A stretch of 49,940 bases of DNA from contig VGER01000009.1 in NCBI GenBank assembly GCA_016869235.1, positions 1-49,940 of the forward strand. The letters run 5' to 3'. Below, piece after piece: positions 23,856 through 33,575 of the stretch. Source of the stretch: Alphaproteobacteria bacterium. Lineage in GTDB: Bacteria > Pseudomonadota > Alphaproteobacteria > UBA2966 > CAIVPW01. The notes under the pieces were generated by a model. The model was given only the letters and a program-made list of their open reading frames with translations, made no database searches and had not been told where the DNA came from. A program made the translations under genes and the position numbers. The first letter of the stretch is position 1, and every line of letters begins with the position of its first letter.

Positions 23856-24736
23856 CGATGCCGACCAGCAGAATGCTGCGCCGGGCAACGCCCTGGCTGA
23901 TGCTCGCCCCGTCGCTGCTGGTGCTAGTGCCGTTTTTCGTGCTGCCGATCGCGATCATGTTCCGCAACAGCCTCGCTCGCGACAATCCGGCGACCGGCAT
24001 GCTGATGCCCGAGATCACCGTGGCGAACTACGCGCGCATCCTTGGCGACTGGTTCTACGCACAGATCTTCCTCAACAGCCTGGCGGCGTCCTTCGGCGTG
24101 GCGCTGCTCACCTTGCTGATCGGCTATCCGTTTGCGTACTACCTCGCACGCTGGGCGGGGCGGCGCTGGCTCCCGGTGCTCATGTGGGTGGTGTACATGC
24201 CGATCCTGGTCAGCGTGATCACCCGCGTGTTCGGCTGGATCGTGATCACCGCGGACTCCGGCATACTGAACGGCTTGCTGCTCGGCGCCGGCATCCTGCG
24301 CGAGCCGGTGCGCATCCTCTTCGACATCAGCGGGATGACCATCGGCATGGTGCACCGCTACCTGCCGCTGATGATCCTGCCGCTCGCCAATTCGATCGCG
24401 AAGATCGATCCCCGCGTGCTTGCGGCCTCCACGAGTCTCGGCGCGAGCGGCCGTGACACGTTCCTGCGCGTGGTGCTGCCGCTAAGCCTGCCTGGCGTGG
24501 TGGCAGGATTCCAGCTCGTCACCGCGGTCGTGCTGAGCGACTACGTGCTGCCGACCCTGATGGGCTCTACCCGATTCCGCATCCTCGCGCCGGCAGTGTT
24601 CGACGAGGCGATCGGCAGCGTGCGCTGGGCGCTTGCCGCGTCACTTGCTATGGTGATGCTTGCGATCGTCGCCGTAACCATGGTGGCGCTGAACCTGGCG
24701 ATGCGGCGTCTGGCGCCGTGGGCGCGGGGGCTGTGA
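23852..24736 (+). CDS. Polyamine-type ABC importer, permease 1 (PotB-like)
   Basis: This 294-residue inner-membrane permease has about six transmembrane helices. The first helix is MLAPSLLVLVPFFVLPIAIMF. The EAA loop that touches the ATPase appears as AASTSLGASGRDTFLRVVLP. Position and sequence fit the first permease of spermidine/putrescine-type importers. It overlaps the ATPase and the second permease genes. Confidence 0.92.
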   Translation: MTMPTSRMLRRATPWLMLAPSLLVLVPFFVLPIAIMFRNSLARDNPATGMLMPEITVANYARILGDWFYAQIFLNSLAASFGVALLTLLIGYPFAYYLARWAGRRWLPVLMWVVYMPILVSVITRVFGWIVITADSGILNGLLLGAGILREPVRILFDISGMTIGMVHRYLPLMILPLANSIAKIDPRVLAASTSLGASGRDTFLRVVLPLSLPGVVAGFQLVTAVVLSDYVLPTLMGSTRFRILAPAVFDEAIGSVRWALAASLAMVMLAIVAVTMVALNLAMRRLAPWARGL

Positions 24737-25539
24737 GCGCGATGAGGTGCGGACCGCCCCGGCTGCTCGGCTTCTACGTGATCATCGTGTCGGCGTTCCT
24801 CGTCGCGCCGATTGCCATCGCCGTCGTGCTGTCGTTCAGCAGCGTCGAGCAGCTTCTCTTTCCGCCGCCGGGGCTCAGCCTCAAGTGGTACCTCGCCGCC
24901 TGGAACAACGACAAGTTCCTCTCGGGCTTCGGCGTGAGCACCACGATCGCGGCGATCAGCAGCGTGATCGCCGGCGTCGCCGGCACGCTCGCCGCGGTGG
25001 CGCTGAACAACTTCCGCTTCCGCGGGCGCGCCGCGATGCGCGCGCTGATCGTGGTGCCGCTGGTCGTGCCGACCATCGTGATCGGCCTGGGGCTGCTGCA
25101 GGGTTTCTCGAAGGTCGGTGTCGGGCCCGGAATCCTCGCCGCTTCGCTCGGCCACGCGGTGATCGGCATCCCCTACGTGACTTACCTGGTCCTCGCCGCG
25201 ATGTCGAACTACGACCTGCGGCTGGACGATGCGTCGGTCACCCTTGGCGCATCGCGCGTCGGCACTTTCTTCCGCGTCACGCTGCCGCTGATCCGCTCCG
25301 GCGTGATCGCCGGCGTCGCGTTCGCATTCCTGATGTCGTTCGACCAGGTGTCGATCTCGCTCTTCCTGACCCGCGGCGACCCGCTGCCGCTGCGCCTGAT
25401 GCAGCATATCCAGTACAACGCCGATCCGAGCGTCGCCGCGGTTTCCGCGGTGCTGATCGTCGCTTCGCTGGCCGTGATGCTGGTCGCCGGCCACACGCTG
25501 CAGCAACACGACGTCGGCAACCTGAGAAGGGCCCGCTAG
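24733..25539 (+). CDS. Polyamine-type ABC importer, permease 2 (PotC-like)
   Basis: A permease of about 268 residues. It starts with a helix (LLGFYVIIVSAFLVAPIAIA), then a periplasmic loop FPPPGLSLKWYLAAWNND typical of PotC. The EAA loop is DASVTLGASRVGTFFRVTLP. GTG 24733 overlaps the previous stop as GTGA and is preferred over GTG 24718. The regulator gene follows with no gap (TAG then ATG), so it is in the same transcript. Confidence 0.92.
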   Translation: MSAMRCGPPRLLGFYVIIVSAFLVAPIAIAVVLSFSSVEQLLFPPPGLSLKWYLAAWNNDKFLSGFGVSTTIAAISSVIAGVAGTLAAVALNNFRFRGRAAMRALIVVPLVVPTIVIGLGLLQGFSKVGVGPGILAASLGHAVIGIPYVTYLVLAAMSNYDLRLDDASVTLGASRVGTFFRVTLPLIRSGVIAGVAFAFLMSFDQVSISLFLTRGDPLPLRLMQHIQYNADPSVAAVSAVLIVASLAVMLVAGHTLQQHDVGNLRRAR

Positions 25540-26292
25540 ATGTCAGGCAGGCGCGCGGCCGCACCTCGGTCCAGGTCACCCTCGCGGGCAGGCGCGCGCA
25601 AGGCGCCGGGTTCCGGCGGCGCCCCGCAAAAACGCGGCGAGCGCATTCGCGCCGAGATCGAACGCGCGATCCTCGATGGCCGACTGGCGCCCGGCGCGAA
25701 GCTGGACGAAGTGGCGATCGCGCGCCGCCACGGGATGTCCCGTACTCCGGTGCGCGAAGCGCTGCAGCACCTCGCCTCGCGCGGCCTGCTGGAGTTGCGG
25801 CCAAACGCCGGCGCCTTCGTCGTCGAGCTGACCTTCGGAGAGCTCGCCGAGAGTTTCGAGACGATGGCATTCCTCGAGGCTGCCTGCGCGACCATGGCGG
25901 CGCGCCGCCACACGGCCGAGGACCGCCGCCGCCTGCGCGCAGCGCACGAGGCCTGTGCGCGAGCGGCGAGGAACGGTGACCCCGCCGCGTTTTACGCTGC
26001 GAATTCGCGTTTCCACGAGCGGCTCTATGAAGCGTCCCACAACAACCACCTCGCTCGGCAGACGATCGGCCTGCGCAACCGGCTTGAAGCCTACCGGCGC
26101 GAGTCGACCTTCCACCCGGGGATCATGGCGCTGACGATGCGCGAGCACGCTCGCATCCTGCGCGCCGTTCTCGACATGGACGAGGTTGCCGCGGCGAGCC
26201 TGATGCGCTCGCACCTCGACTCCCTGCGCGACGACGCAGTATCGATCGCGAAGACGCTCTCCCGGGCCACAGCCCGGCGCCGCTCGCGTTAA
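25540..26292 (+). CDS. GntR-family transcriptional regulator, FCD subfamily
   Basis: This 250-residue regulator has a basic disordered start, then the winged helix (GERIRAEIERAILDGRLAPGAKLDEVAIAR as its opening, HGMSRTPVREALQHLASRGL as recognition helices). An all-helical FCD ligand domain follows from about residue 115, with FYAANSRFHERLYEASHNNHL and MREHARILRAVLDMD, which hold its metal/ligand His residues. FCD regulators respond to organic acids or degradation intermediates. It is the last gene of the importer operon and probably binds the TTGTACAA sites upstream. It converges on the second amidohydrolase with a 4-base overlap at a GTTAAC that gives TAA on both strands. Confidence 0.92.
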   Translation: MSGRRAAAPRSRSPSRAGARKAPGSGGAPQKRGERIRAEIERAILDGRLAPGAKLDEVAIARRHGMSRTPVREALQHLASRGLLELRPNAGAFVVELTFGELAESFETMAFLEAACATMAARRHTAEDRRRLRAAHEACARAARNGDPAAFYAANSRFHERLYEASHNNHLARQTIGLRNRLEAYRRESTFHPGIMALTMREHARILRAVLDMDEVAAASLMRSHLDSLRDDAVSIAKTLSRATARRRSR

Positions 26293-27770
26293 CCGCAGCG
26301 GCAAAGCCGCAGCAGTTTCGCTGCGCGGCTCTCGAAGCGGCGATCGGTACGCGCCTCGGCGCGCCGGACCATCTCCGCGGCCACGCGGTTGGCGTCGTCG
26401 ACGATGCGCGACTCGCCGCCGTTCGCGAGCCGCCCGCCTTCGACGACGATCGCGCCGTTCACGATCGTGGTGTCGACCACCGTCGTGTCACCGGCGAAAA
26501 GCACCGCGCTCAGCGGATCATGCAACGCGCCGGCGTAGGCGATCTGGCGCAGGTCGATCATCACCAGGTCGGCGGCACAGCCTGGCGCAAGCCGGCCGAT
26601 GTCATCGCGCCCGAGAATGGCGGCGGCCTCGCGCGTGGCCATCCAGAGCACGTCGCTCGCCCGCATCCACTGGTCGGGGCCGTAGCCCTCGTGGACGCCC
26701 TCGAGCCGATGGATCATGTGCGCGAGGCGCAACTCGCCAAGGTAGCTGCCGCCGTCATTGCTCGCGCCGCCGTCGACGCCGATGCCGACACGCACGCCGG
26801 CGGTGCGCATCTCGGGAATCGGCCCGGCGGGATAGCCGAGCCGCATGTTCTGGCTCGGGCAATGGGCGACCCCGGTGCCGCTCTCGGCAAGGATGCGGAT
26901 GTCCGCGGCTTCGTGCTTGGTCGCGTGGGCGATGATGCTGCGCTCGCCCAGCCAGCCGACCCGGCGCAGGAATTCCGTCGGCCGGCAGCCGTGCAGGCGG
27001 GCGCTCTCCTCCAGTTCGACCGGGCGCGGCTGCAGGTGGATGTGGCGGTCGCAACCGGCCTCGAGCGCGAGCGCGGCGAGGTCGCGCAGCAGCCCCGGGT
27101 CGCCGGCTGGCAGAGCGGTCGGGCCGACCCCGATACGGCACATCGAGTGGCGCGACCGGTCGTGGTGCCGGGCGATCGCGGCCTCGGATGCGGCAAGAAT
27201 GTCCGCCGTGCTCTCCTCCAGCCGGATGTCGCCGAAGCCGGGTATCGTGGCAAGATCGCGGCCGAGCGCCCCGTCTAGCCGCGGCGTGCAGCCGCGAACC
27301 GCATGCAGGCGCAAGCCCGCGCTGCGAACCGCGGCCACCTCGCGGTCGAAGAGCTCGGCGCGCCCGCCCGGATAGAGATAGGCGAAATCCACGCTCGTGG
27401 TCGCGCCGGTCAGCAGCAGCTCGGAAGCGGCCAGGCGTGCCGCGACCTCGATGGCTTCGGCGTCGATCTCCTGCCACAACGGATACATCGTGCGCAGCCA
27501 GTCGAGGCTATAGGCATACAGCCCGACGGGCATGGCCCGCGTCAGGCTCTGAAAGAAGTGGTGGTGCAGGTTGATGAAGCCCGGCAGCACCACCTTGCCG
27601 CGGGCGTCGATCACGCGACCGGCACCGGCCAGGTCGGCCGGGCACGGCTCCGGACCCAGGTCGACGATGCCCGCGCCGTCGATCCTCAGCCATGCATCCG
27701 CCAAGGGTGCCTCGTGGCGCGACCGGCAGGGGTAGAGCATGGCGGCGTTACGGACGGCGATCGTGGTCAT
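26289..27770 (-). CDS. Amidohydrolase, 8-oxoguanine deaminase / chloro-s-triazine hydrolase-like (second copy)
   Basis: This 493-residue paralogue of 19850-21340 has the same order of motifs. PGFINLHHHFFQSLTRAMP has His69/His71 as metal ligands. Then come TGATTSVDFAYLYPGG, CDRHIHLQPRPVEL, IIAHATKHE and GIGVDGGASNDGGS with the catalytic Asp. It is transcribed alone, divergent from the NMT1-type importer. Two related but clearly diverged copies around one importer suggest different substrates of the same chemical class. Family certain, substrate not. Confidence 0.9.
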   Translation of the reverse strand: MTTIAVRNAAMLYPCRSRHEAPLADAWLRIDGAGIVDLGPEPCPADLAGAGRVIDARGKVVLPGFINLHHHFFQSLTRAMPVGLYAYSLDWLRTMYPLWQEIDAEAIEVAARLAASELLLTGATTSVDFAYLYPGGRAELFDREVAAVRSAGLRLHAVRGCTPRLDGALGRDLATIPGFGDIRLEESTADILAASEAAIARHHDRSRHSMCRIGVGPTALPAGDPGLLRDLAALALEAGCDRHIHLQPRPVELEESARLHGCRPTEFLRRVGWLGERSIIAHATKHEAADIRILAESGTGVAHCPSQNMRLGYPAGPIPEMRTAGVRVGIGVDGGASNDGGSYLGELRLAHMIHRLEGVHEGYGPDQWMRASDVLWMATREAAAILGRDDIGRLAPGCAADLVMIDLRQIAYAGALHDPLSAVLFAGDTTVVDTTIVNGAIVVEGGRLANGGESRIVDDANRVAAEMVRRAEARTDRRFESRAAKLLRLCRCG

Positions 27771-27847
27771 GGCCTGATTTCCCAGGGTTGCCGCCGCGGG
27801 GACTCACCCACGGTTTCGAGAGGCGGTACAGCGATCCGCGAACGCGG

Positions 27848-27853
27848 TATACT
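27848..27853 (+). promoter_or_regulatory. Putative -10 box of the NMT1-type importer operon
   Basis: TATACT lies 95 bases before the ATG at 27949, in the 178-base divergent gap. A -35 at 17-base spacing (GGTACA) is poor, so an activator may be needed. The surrounding GTATACTCGAATGCAAGCATAC has imperfect dyad symmetry. Confidence 0.35.
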
Positions 27854-27948
27854 CGAATGCAAGCATACGCTACACTTCGCGAGTCGCGATGGCGACCCAG
27901 GTATTGCTTCATCCACCGGTACCGGCAAAACCCACAGGAGAGAGTTCC

Positions 27949-28970
27949 ATGCCAAGGATGCTCAGGAAAAACCACGTTGCAGGTAGCGCGCTTCTCGCCG
28001 CTGCCGCTCTTGCGGCGGCTTTCGGCGCTGTTCCCTCGGCGGTTGCGCAGGAGAACGTCAGCGTGCGCCTGAAGTGGCTGGCGCAGACCCAGTTTGCCGG
28101 CGTCTACGTCGCCAGGGCCAAGGGCTACTACAAGAACGACGGCCTGAACGTCACCATCAACCCCGGCGGACCGAACCTGAACGCCGAGTCCCTGGTCGCC
28201 TCGGGCTCGGACACCTTCGCCGTCGGCGGCGGCATCGAGAGTTCGCTTTCCTCGGCGGATAAGAAACTGCCGATCGTCACGCTCGCGATGTTCCACCAGC
28301 GCACCCCGTTCGTGCTAGTCGCCATGGAAGACGGCCCGGTCAAGACGCTGCAGGACTTCAAGGGCAAAAAGATCACCGCATTCTTCACCGGCACGCAGCA
28401 CACGGTCTCGGCGATGATGGCCAAGGCCGGCCTGAAACCTTCCGATTACAGCCTCACAGCGCAGGCGGTCTCGATGACCCCGTTCCTGAACCGGGAGGTC
28501 GACGTGGCGATGACGACGCTCTATAACGAGCTGGTCGTGGTTCGCAACCGCGGCGCCAAGGTACGCGTCTTTGCGCCGGACGACGTCGGCATCAGCGTGC
28601 CGCGCGACACCCTCATCACGCACCAGAAGATGGTGGCCGAGAAGCCCAAAGTGGTGCAGGGCTTCATCAACGCGACGCTGCGCGGCTGGAAATACGCGAT
28701 CCAGCACCCGGTCGAGGCGACCGAGATCGTGATGGCGGCCGCCCCCGGCCTGGACAAGGCGCATCAGCTGCAGATGATCTCGGAGGTCTCCAAGCTGATG
28801 CTGGCCGACGGCGGCACCAAGCAGGGCCTGGGCTACATGGACCTCGAGAAATACAAGTTGGCGCAGTCCATCCTGATTGACGCCAAGGTCATCTCCGGGC
28901 CTGTGAACTTCGACACCACCTTCCTGCCGCGGTTCTGGAACGCCGTGCCCACCGCCGACAAGAAGATGTA

Positions 28971-28971
<1 letters not shown>
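27949..28971 (+). CDS. NMT1/SsuA-type ABC importer, substrate-binding protein
   Basis: A 340-residue periplasmic protein with a signal peptide ending near AVAQ. The mature start NVSVRLKWLAQTQFAGVYVARAKGYY is the NMT1/THI5-like signature of receptors for pyrimidine precursors, aromatic acids and similar molecules. Further marks are GSDTFAVGGGIE and GKKITAFFTGTQ. ATG 27949 has CAGGAGAG upstream. It heads an operon with an ATPase, two permeases and a ThDP enzyme. The ligand is probably a small heterocycle or 2-oxo acid (inference from family and context). Confidence 0.92.
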
Positions 28972-29795
<824 letters not shown>

Positions 29796-30542
29796 ATGCG
29801 CACCGGCTTCGGCGCCCAGCTCGCCGCGCTCGCCGGGATCCTGATGCTGTGGGAAGTGGGCGTGCGTGCATTCGGCCTCGGCTCGCACGTGATGCCGACC
29901 GCGTCGGCGGTATTCCGCGATCTCTGGGCCAATCCGGAGCTGATGGCGCGCGGCATCGTGCGCACGATGACCGAGACGCTGCTCGGCTTCGCCATCGGCG
30001 CCGCGATCGGTTTCGGCTTCGGCTCAGCGTTCGCGGTCTCGCGCGCCTTCGAGCGGCTGCTGTTCCCGCTCTTCGTGCTGTCGCAGGCGATCCCGGTGAT
30101 CGCGTTTGGCGCGTTGGTGGTGATGTGGCTGGGCAACGGCATCTGGTCCAAGGTCGCGATCGCCACCTACCTCACCGCGTTCCCGGTCACCGTCAACACC
30201 TGCCGCGGCATGCAGTCGGTTGACCCGCAGCGCCTCGCGCTGCTGAGGAGCTTCGGCGCCGGCGGATGGACGATCTTCTGGCGGCTGCGCGTCCCGTTCG
30301 CGCTGCCCTCGATCGCCGCCGCGCTCAAGCTCGGCATCAGCCTCGGCCTGATCGGCGCCATCGTCGGCGAGTGGTTCGGCGACACGGTAGGCCTGGGTAT
30401 CCTGCTCCTGCAGGCGATGTACAACGAGAACCTGCCGCGGCTGTGGGCGCTGATCCTCGTCTGCGGGGCGATAGGCATCTTCATCTACGCCCTTTTCGAG
30501 GCGATCGAGCGGCGCTGGATCTTCTGGAAGCAGGAGATCTGA
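29796..30542 (+). CDS. NMT1/SsuA-type ABC importer, permease 1
   Basis: This 248-residue permease has about six helices and the SsuC/TauC pattern: AQLAALAGILMLWEVGVRAF at the start, PVIAFGALVVMWLGNGIWSK, and an EAA-like loop ALLRSFGAGGWTIFWRLRVP. It begins directly after the ATPase stop. Together with the next gene it probably forms a heterodimeric channel. Confidence 0.92.
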   Translation: MRTGFGAQLAALAGILMLWEVGVRAFGLGSHVMPTASAVFRDLWANPELMARGIVRTMTETLLGFAIGAAIGFGFGSAFAVSRAFERLLFPLFVLSQAIPVIAFGALVVMWLGNGIWSKVAIATYLTAFPVTVNTCRGMQSVDPQRLALLRSFGAGGWTIFWRLRVPFALPSIAAALKLGISLGLIGAIVGEWFGDTVGLGILLLQAMYNENLPRLWALILVCGAIGIFIYALFEAIERRWIFWKQEI

Positions 30543-30545
30543 GCG

Positions 30546-31280
30546 GTGCGCGGGCACGTCTATTCGGTGGCCGGTCCCCTCGGCGTGTTCGCCCTCTGGG
30601 AACTCGTGGTGCGCGCGTTCGGCGTGCCGGTGTACGTGCTGCCGGCGCCCAGCGCCATCGCGAAGAAGGTGGTCGCCGACTCGGCGCTGATGCTGGACGG
30701 ACTGGCCATGACGCTGATGGAGGCGACGGTCGGCTACGCGGTCGGCGCCACGCTCGCGCTCGCCATCGCCATCGCCTTCATCCTCTGGCCGCGCCTGGAG
30801 CGCGTCGGGTTACCGGCGCTGGTGGCGCTGAACTCGGTGCCCGTGGTCGCTTTCGCGCCGGTCGCGCTGCTCTGGTTCGGCTCGGGTCCGGGATCGAAGA
30901 TCGCCCTTGTCACCATCGCCGTGGGCTTCGCAGTGTTCGTCAATGCGCACCAGGGCTTGCGTTCGGTCGACGAGTCGGCGGCGAACCTGCTGCGCTCGTT
31001 CGGCGCGGGACCGCTGCGCCAGATGGCGATGCTGCGGATCCCGGCCGCGCTGCCCGCGATCATGAACGGACTGCGAGTCGCGGTGGTGCGCAGCATGATC
31101 GTCGCCATCGTCGCGGAGATGCTCGCCGCCTTCAAGGGCCTCGGCGCCACGATCTTCGAGTCTACGCAGCAGATCGACTTCCTGCGCGCCTGGGCGGCCA
31201 TCGCGGTCGCCTCCGCGGCGAGCATGGCGTGGTACGGCGTCGTCAACTGGATCGACCGGCGCTACGTGTTCTGGAGGTAG
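30546..31280 (+). CDS. NMT1/SsuA-type ABC importer, permease 2
   Basis: A 244-residue SsuC-like permease starting at GTG 30546, three bases after the first. It shows NSVPVVAFAPVALLWFGSGP, an EAA-like loop LLRSFGAGPLRQMAMLRIP, and EMLAAFKGLGATIFESTQQ near the end. It is homologous to permease 1. Two distinct permeases are common for this importer type. Confidence 0.92.
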   Translation: MRGHVYSVAGPLGVFALWELVVRAFGVPVYVLPAPSAIAKKVVADSALMLDGLAMTLMEATVGYAVGATLALAIAIAFILWPRLERVGLPALVALNSVPVVAFAPVALLWFGSGPGSKIALVTIAVGFAVFVNAHQGLRSVDESAANLLRSFGAGPLRQMAMLRIPAALPAIMNGLRVAVVRSMIVAIVAEMLAAFKGLGATIFESTQQIDFLRAWAAIAVASAASMAWYGVVNWIDRRYVFWR

Positions 31281-31284
31281 GCAG

Positions 31285-32832
31285 GTGCTCGGCGCCGAGA
31301 TCCTCCTGAGATCTCTGGCCGCCGGCGGCATGGACACGTGCCTCGGTAATCCCGGGACCTCCGAAATGCACTTCATCGCAGCGCTTGACCGCGTTCCGGG
31401 CATGCGCTGCGTACTCACGCTGTTTGAGGGCGTTGCCACCGGCGCAGCCGACGGCTACGCCCGGATGGCCGACCGTCCGGCGAGCACGCTGATGCACCTC
31501 GGACCGGGCCTGGCCAATGGCCTGTGCAACCTGCACAACGCTCGCCGCGCGCGCGTGCCTGTCGTCAACATCGTCGGCGAGCACGCGGAGCATCATCGCC
31601 GCCACGATGCGCCGCTGCACTCCGACATCGAGGCAATCGCACGTCCGCTTTCCGATTGGGTGCGCACCGCGCACTCGGTGCAGTTGCTGGCGCAAGACTG
31701 CGCCGACGCAATCGCCGCGGCGTGCGCGCCGCCGGGCCGCATCGCGACGCTGATCCTGCCGGCCGACACGGCGTGGACCGACGGCGCCGATGTGGCACCG
31801 ATCCCGGTCGCGCGGCAGACGCCGGCAAGGGTTCCGCACGCGCGCATCGAGGCAGTCGCGCAGCTGCTGCGCAGCCGTCGCGGGGCCGGACTGATGATCG
31901 GCGGAAGCGGGCTTTCGCAGCGCGGGATCGAGGCTGCCCACGTGATTGCCGCCGCAGCCGGTTGCCGTGTGTTCGCCCCGATGTCGAACGCCCGCATGTC
32001 GCGCGGCTGGGGCTGTCATCCGGTATCGCGCGTGCCTTTCGCGGTGGACGAGGCAATCCGGTTCCTGGACGGCCTCGAAAGCGTGGTGTTGGCCGGCGCC
32101 ACGCCGCCGGTCGCGTTCTTCGCCTATCCGGAGAAACCGAGTCTGCTCACGCCTCCCGGCTGCGAGATGCAGACCCTGGCGACGCCGGAAGAGAACGTGC
32201 AGGAGGCGCTGGAGAACCTTGCCGCCGCGCTGGAGGGGCGGCCGGTCGCACCCAAGCAGATCAAGCTCGCGCCGGCGCCCGCCTCCGGGCCGCTGACGGT
32301 GGACGCGCTCGCCGCGATCGTCGCGCGCGCGCTGCGCGAAGATACCATCGTCATCGATGAATCGCTGTCGCTCGGTTTGACGCTCTATCCGGCCATGGCC
32401 GGCGCCGCGCCGCACGAGTGGCTGCAGATGGCGGGTGGTGCGACCGGCGAGGGACTGCCTCTTGCCGTCGGCGCAGCCCTTGCCGCGCCGCGCCGAAAGG
32501 TGCTCTGCCTGCAGGCCGATGGCAGCGGGCTCTACACCTGCCAGGCGTTGTGGACCATGGCGCGAGAAGGACTGGACGTGACGACCGTCATCCTTTCCAA
32601 CCGCGCCTACGCCACGCTGTATGGCGAACTCGCCAAGGTGGGCGCGAAGAATCCGGGTCGCGGCGCGCTGGACATGATCCAGCTCGACCGGCCCGCGATC
32701 GGCTGGCCGGAAATCGCGCGCGGGTTCGGCGTGCCCGGCGGGCGCGCAGACGACGCCGCCGGCTTTGCGCAGGCGTTATCCCGCGCGCTGTCGGCCCCCG
32801 GACCGAACCTGGTCGAAGCCGTGATCGCCTGA
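31285..32832 (+). CDS. Thiamine-diphosphate enzyme, acetolactate synthase-like
   Basis: This 515-residue three-domain ThDP enzyme has the catalytic Glu48 in LFEGVATGAADGYARM. The cofactor motif is QADGSGLYTCQALWTM followed by TTVILSNRAY. It is clearly shorter than true acetolactate synthase (about 570), and the central FAD-binding region is not obvious. A 2-oxo acid decarboxylase or carboligase of unassigned type is more likely. GTG 31285 follows the permease by four bases, so it is in the importer operon. It probably acts on the imported compound or its 2-oxo acid product. Confidence 0.82.
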   Translation: MLGAEILLRSLAAGGMDTCLGNPGTSEMHFIAALDRVPGMRCVLTLFEGVATGAADGYARMADRPASTLMHLGPGLANGLCNLHNARRARVPVVNIVGEHAEHHRRHDAPLHSDIEAIARPLSDWVRTAHSVQLLAQDCADAIAAACAPPGRIATLILPADTAWTDGADVAPIPVARQTPARVPHARIEAVAQLLRSRRGAGLMIGGSGLSQRGIEAAHVIAAAAGCRVFAPMSNARMSRGWGCHPVSRVPFAVDEAIRFLDGLESVVLAGATPPVAFFAYPEKPSLLTPPGCEMQTLATPEENVQEALENLAAALEGRPVAPKQIKLAPAPASGPLTVDALAAIVARALREDTIVIDESLSLGLTLYPAMAGAAPHEWLQMAGGATGEGLPLAVGAALAAPRRKVLCLQADGSGLYTCQALWTMAREGLDVTTVILSNRAYATLYGELAKVGAKNPGRGALDMIQLDRPAIGWPEIARGFGVPGGRADDAAGFAQALSRALSAPGPNLVEAVIA

Positions 32833-32839
32833 TTGCGCC

Positions 32840-33262
32840 TCAAGCGATGTGCCGCTCGGTCGGGATCACGTCGCCGTTCAACACCATCGGCTGCTCGTCC
32901 AGGTAGACCGAGCACCGGCGCATCGGAACGTCCAGATGCAGCGGCACGGCACGGATTCCGCCGCCGCTCACGTTCGGGCCGGTCGAGAAGAGGAAATTCC
33001 CGTAGAACCCCCGTGCGTCCTGGCCTTCGGTGCCATTCTTGTCGTACTGGCCGAGCGCGTCCCAGCGCGCGTTGCGGGTGAGCCCCCAACCGACATGGGA
33101 CACGGCAAATGCGTCCGGATCGCGCTGGCCCTCGAGCACCGAACGCAGGTAGGCTGCATCCAGGCCACCCTCGATGGCGCGGATGAAGCCGCGCTCGATG
33201 CGCAGCGTGATCGGCGTGCGCACGTACTCCTTGTAAGGAAACACCATGTCCCCCGCGTCTAT
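32840..33262 (-). pseudogene. NicX/M29-like protein, C-terminal fragment
   Basis: About 140 residues match the tail of the 2,5-dihydroxypyridine dioxygenase / aminopeptidase-T-like family. Visible blocks are LIDAGDMVFPYKEYVRTPIT, IEGGLDAAYLR, AVSHVGWGLTRNARWD, GFYGNFLFSTGPN and PLHLDVPMRRCSVYLD. Full proteins have about 340-360 residues, so the N-terminal 60% is missing. The readable homology begins at about 33262, exactly where the amidohydrolase head ends. Several metal-binding His and Glu residues of the C terminus seem intact. Not expected to be active. Confidence 0.65.
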
Positions 33263-33570
33263 CAGCCCTCGATGCGGGCACCGTGCCTGGGCACGCTGAC
33301 CTCGAGCACCGGCTGGCCGAAGAACTCATGGCGCCCGGCGTCGGCAATCAAGCGGTGTCCGCCGCGCACCCCGGAATGCACGTGCGTGTCGACGAAGCCC
33401 GGGCAGACGAGTTTTCCTGCCGCGTCGATGGTGGCGTCGACCGGTCCAACGAACGTCGGGCCGACGTACAGGATGGCGTCGCCTTCGAACACCACCTCGT
33501 GCTCGCGGTCCAGGCAGTGGGCGCCGTCGCGGTACCCCACCACCCAGCCGCCCCGGACGCAGGTGCGCAT
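33262..33570 (-). pseudogene. Amidohydrolase, N-terminal fragment
   Basis: A 102-residue frame has the start of a composite-domain amidohydrolase: VRGGWVVGYRDG, EVVFEGDAILYVGP and the metal motif LVCPGFVDTHVHSG. It stops at GARIEG, where a full enzyme would continue for about 350 residues. The stop lies in the sequence that begins the NicX-like tail. It follows the flavin monooxygenase gene by five bases, so an intact version would have been the next step of that operon. Confidence 0.7.
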
Positions 33571-33575
33571 CGCGC

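Noticed and set aside
27883..27896. GTCGC-GATG-GCGAC hairpin before the NMT1-type receptor
   Set aside because: A five-base stem is expected by chance at this GC content, and no riboswitch-like structure surrounds it.
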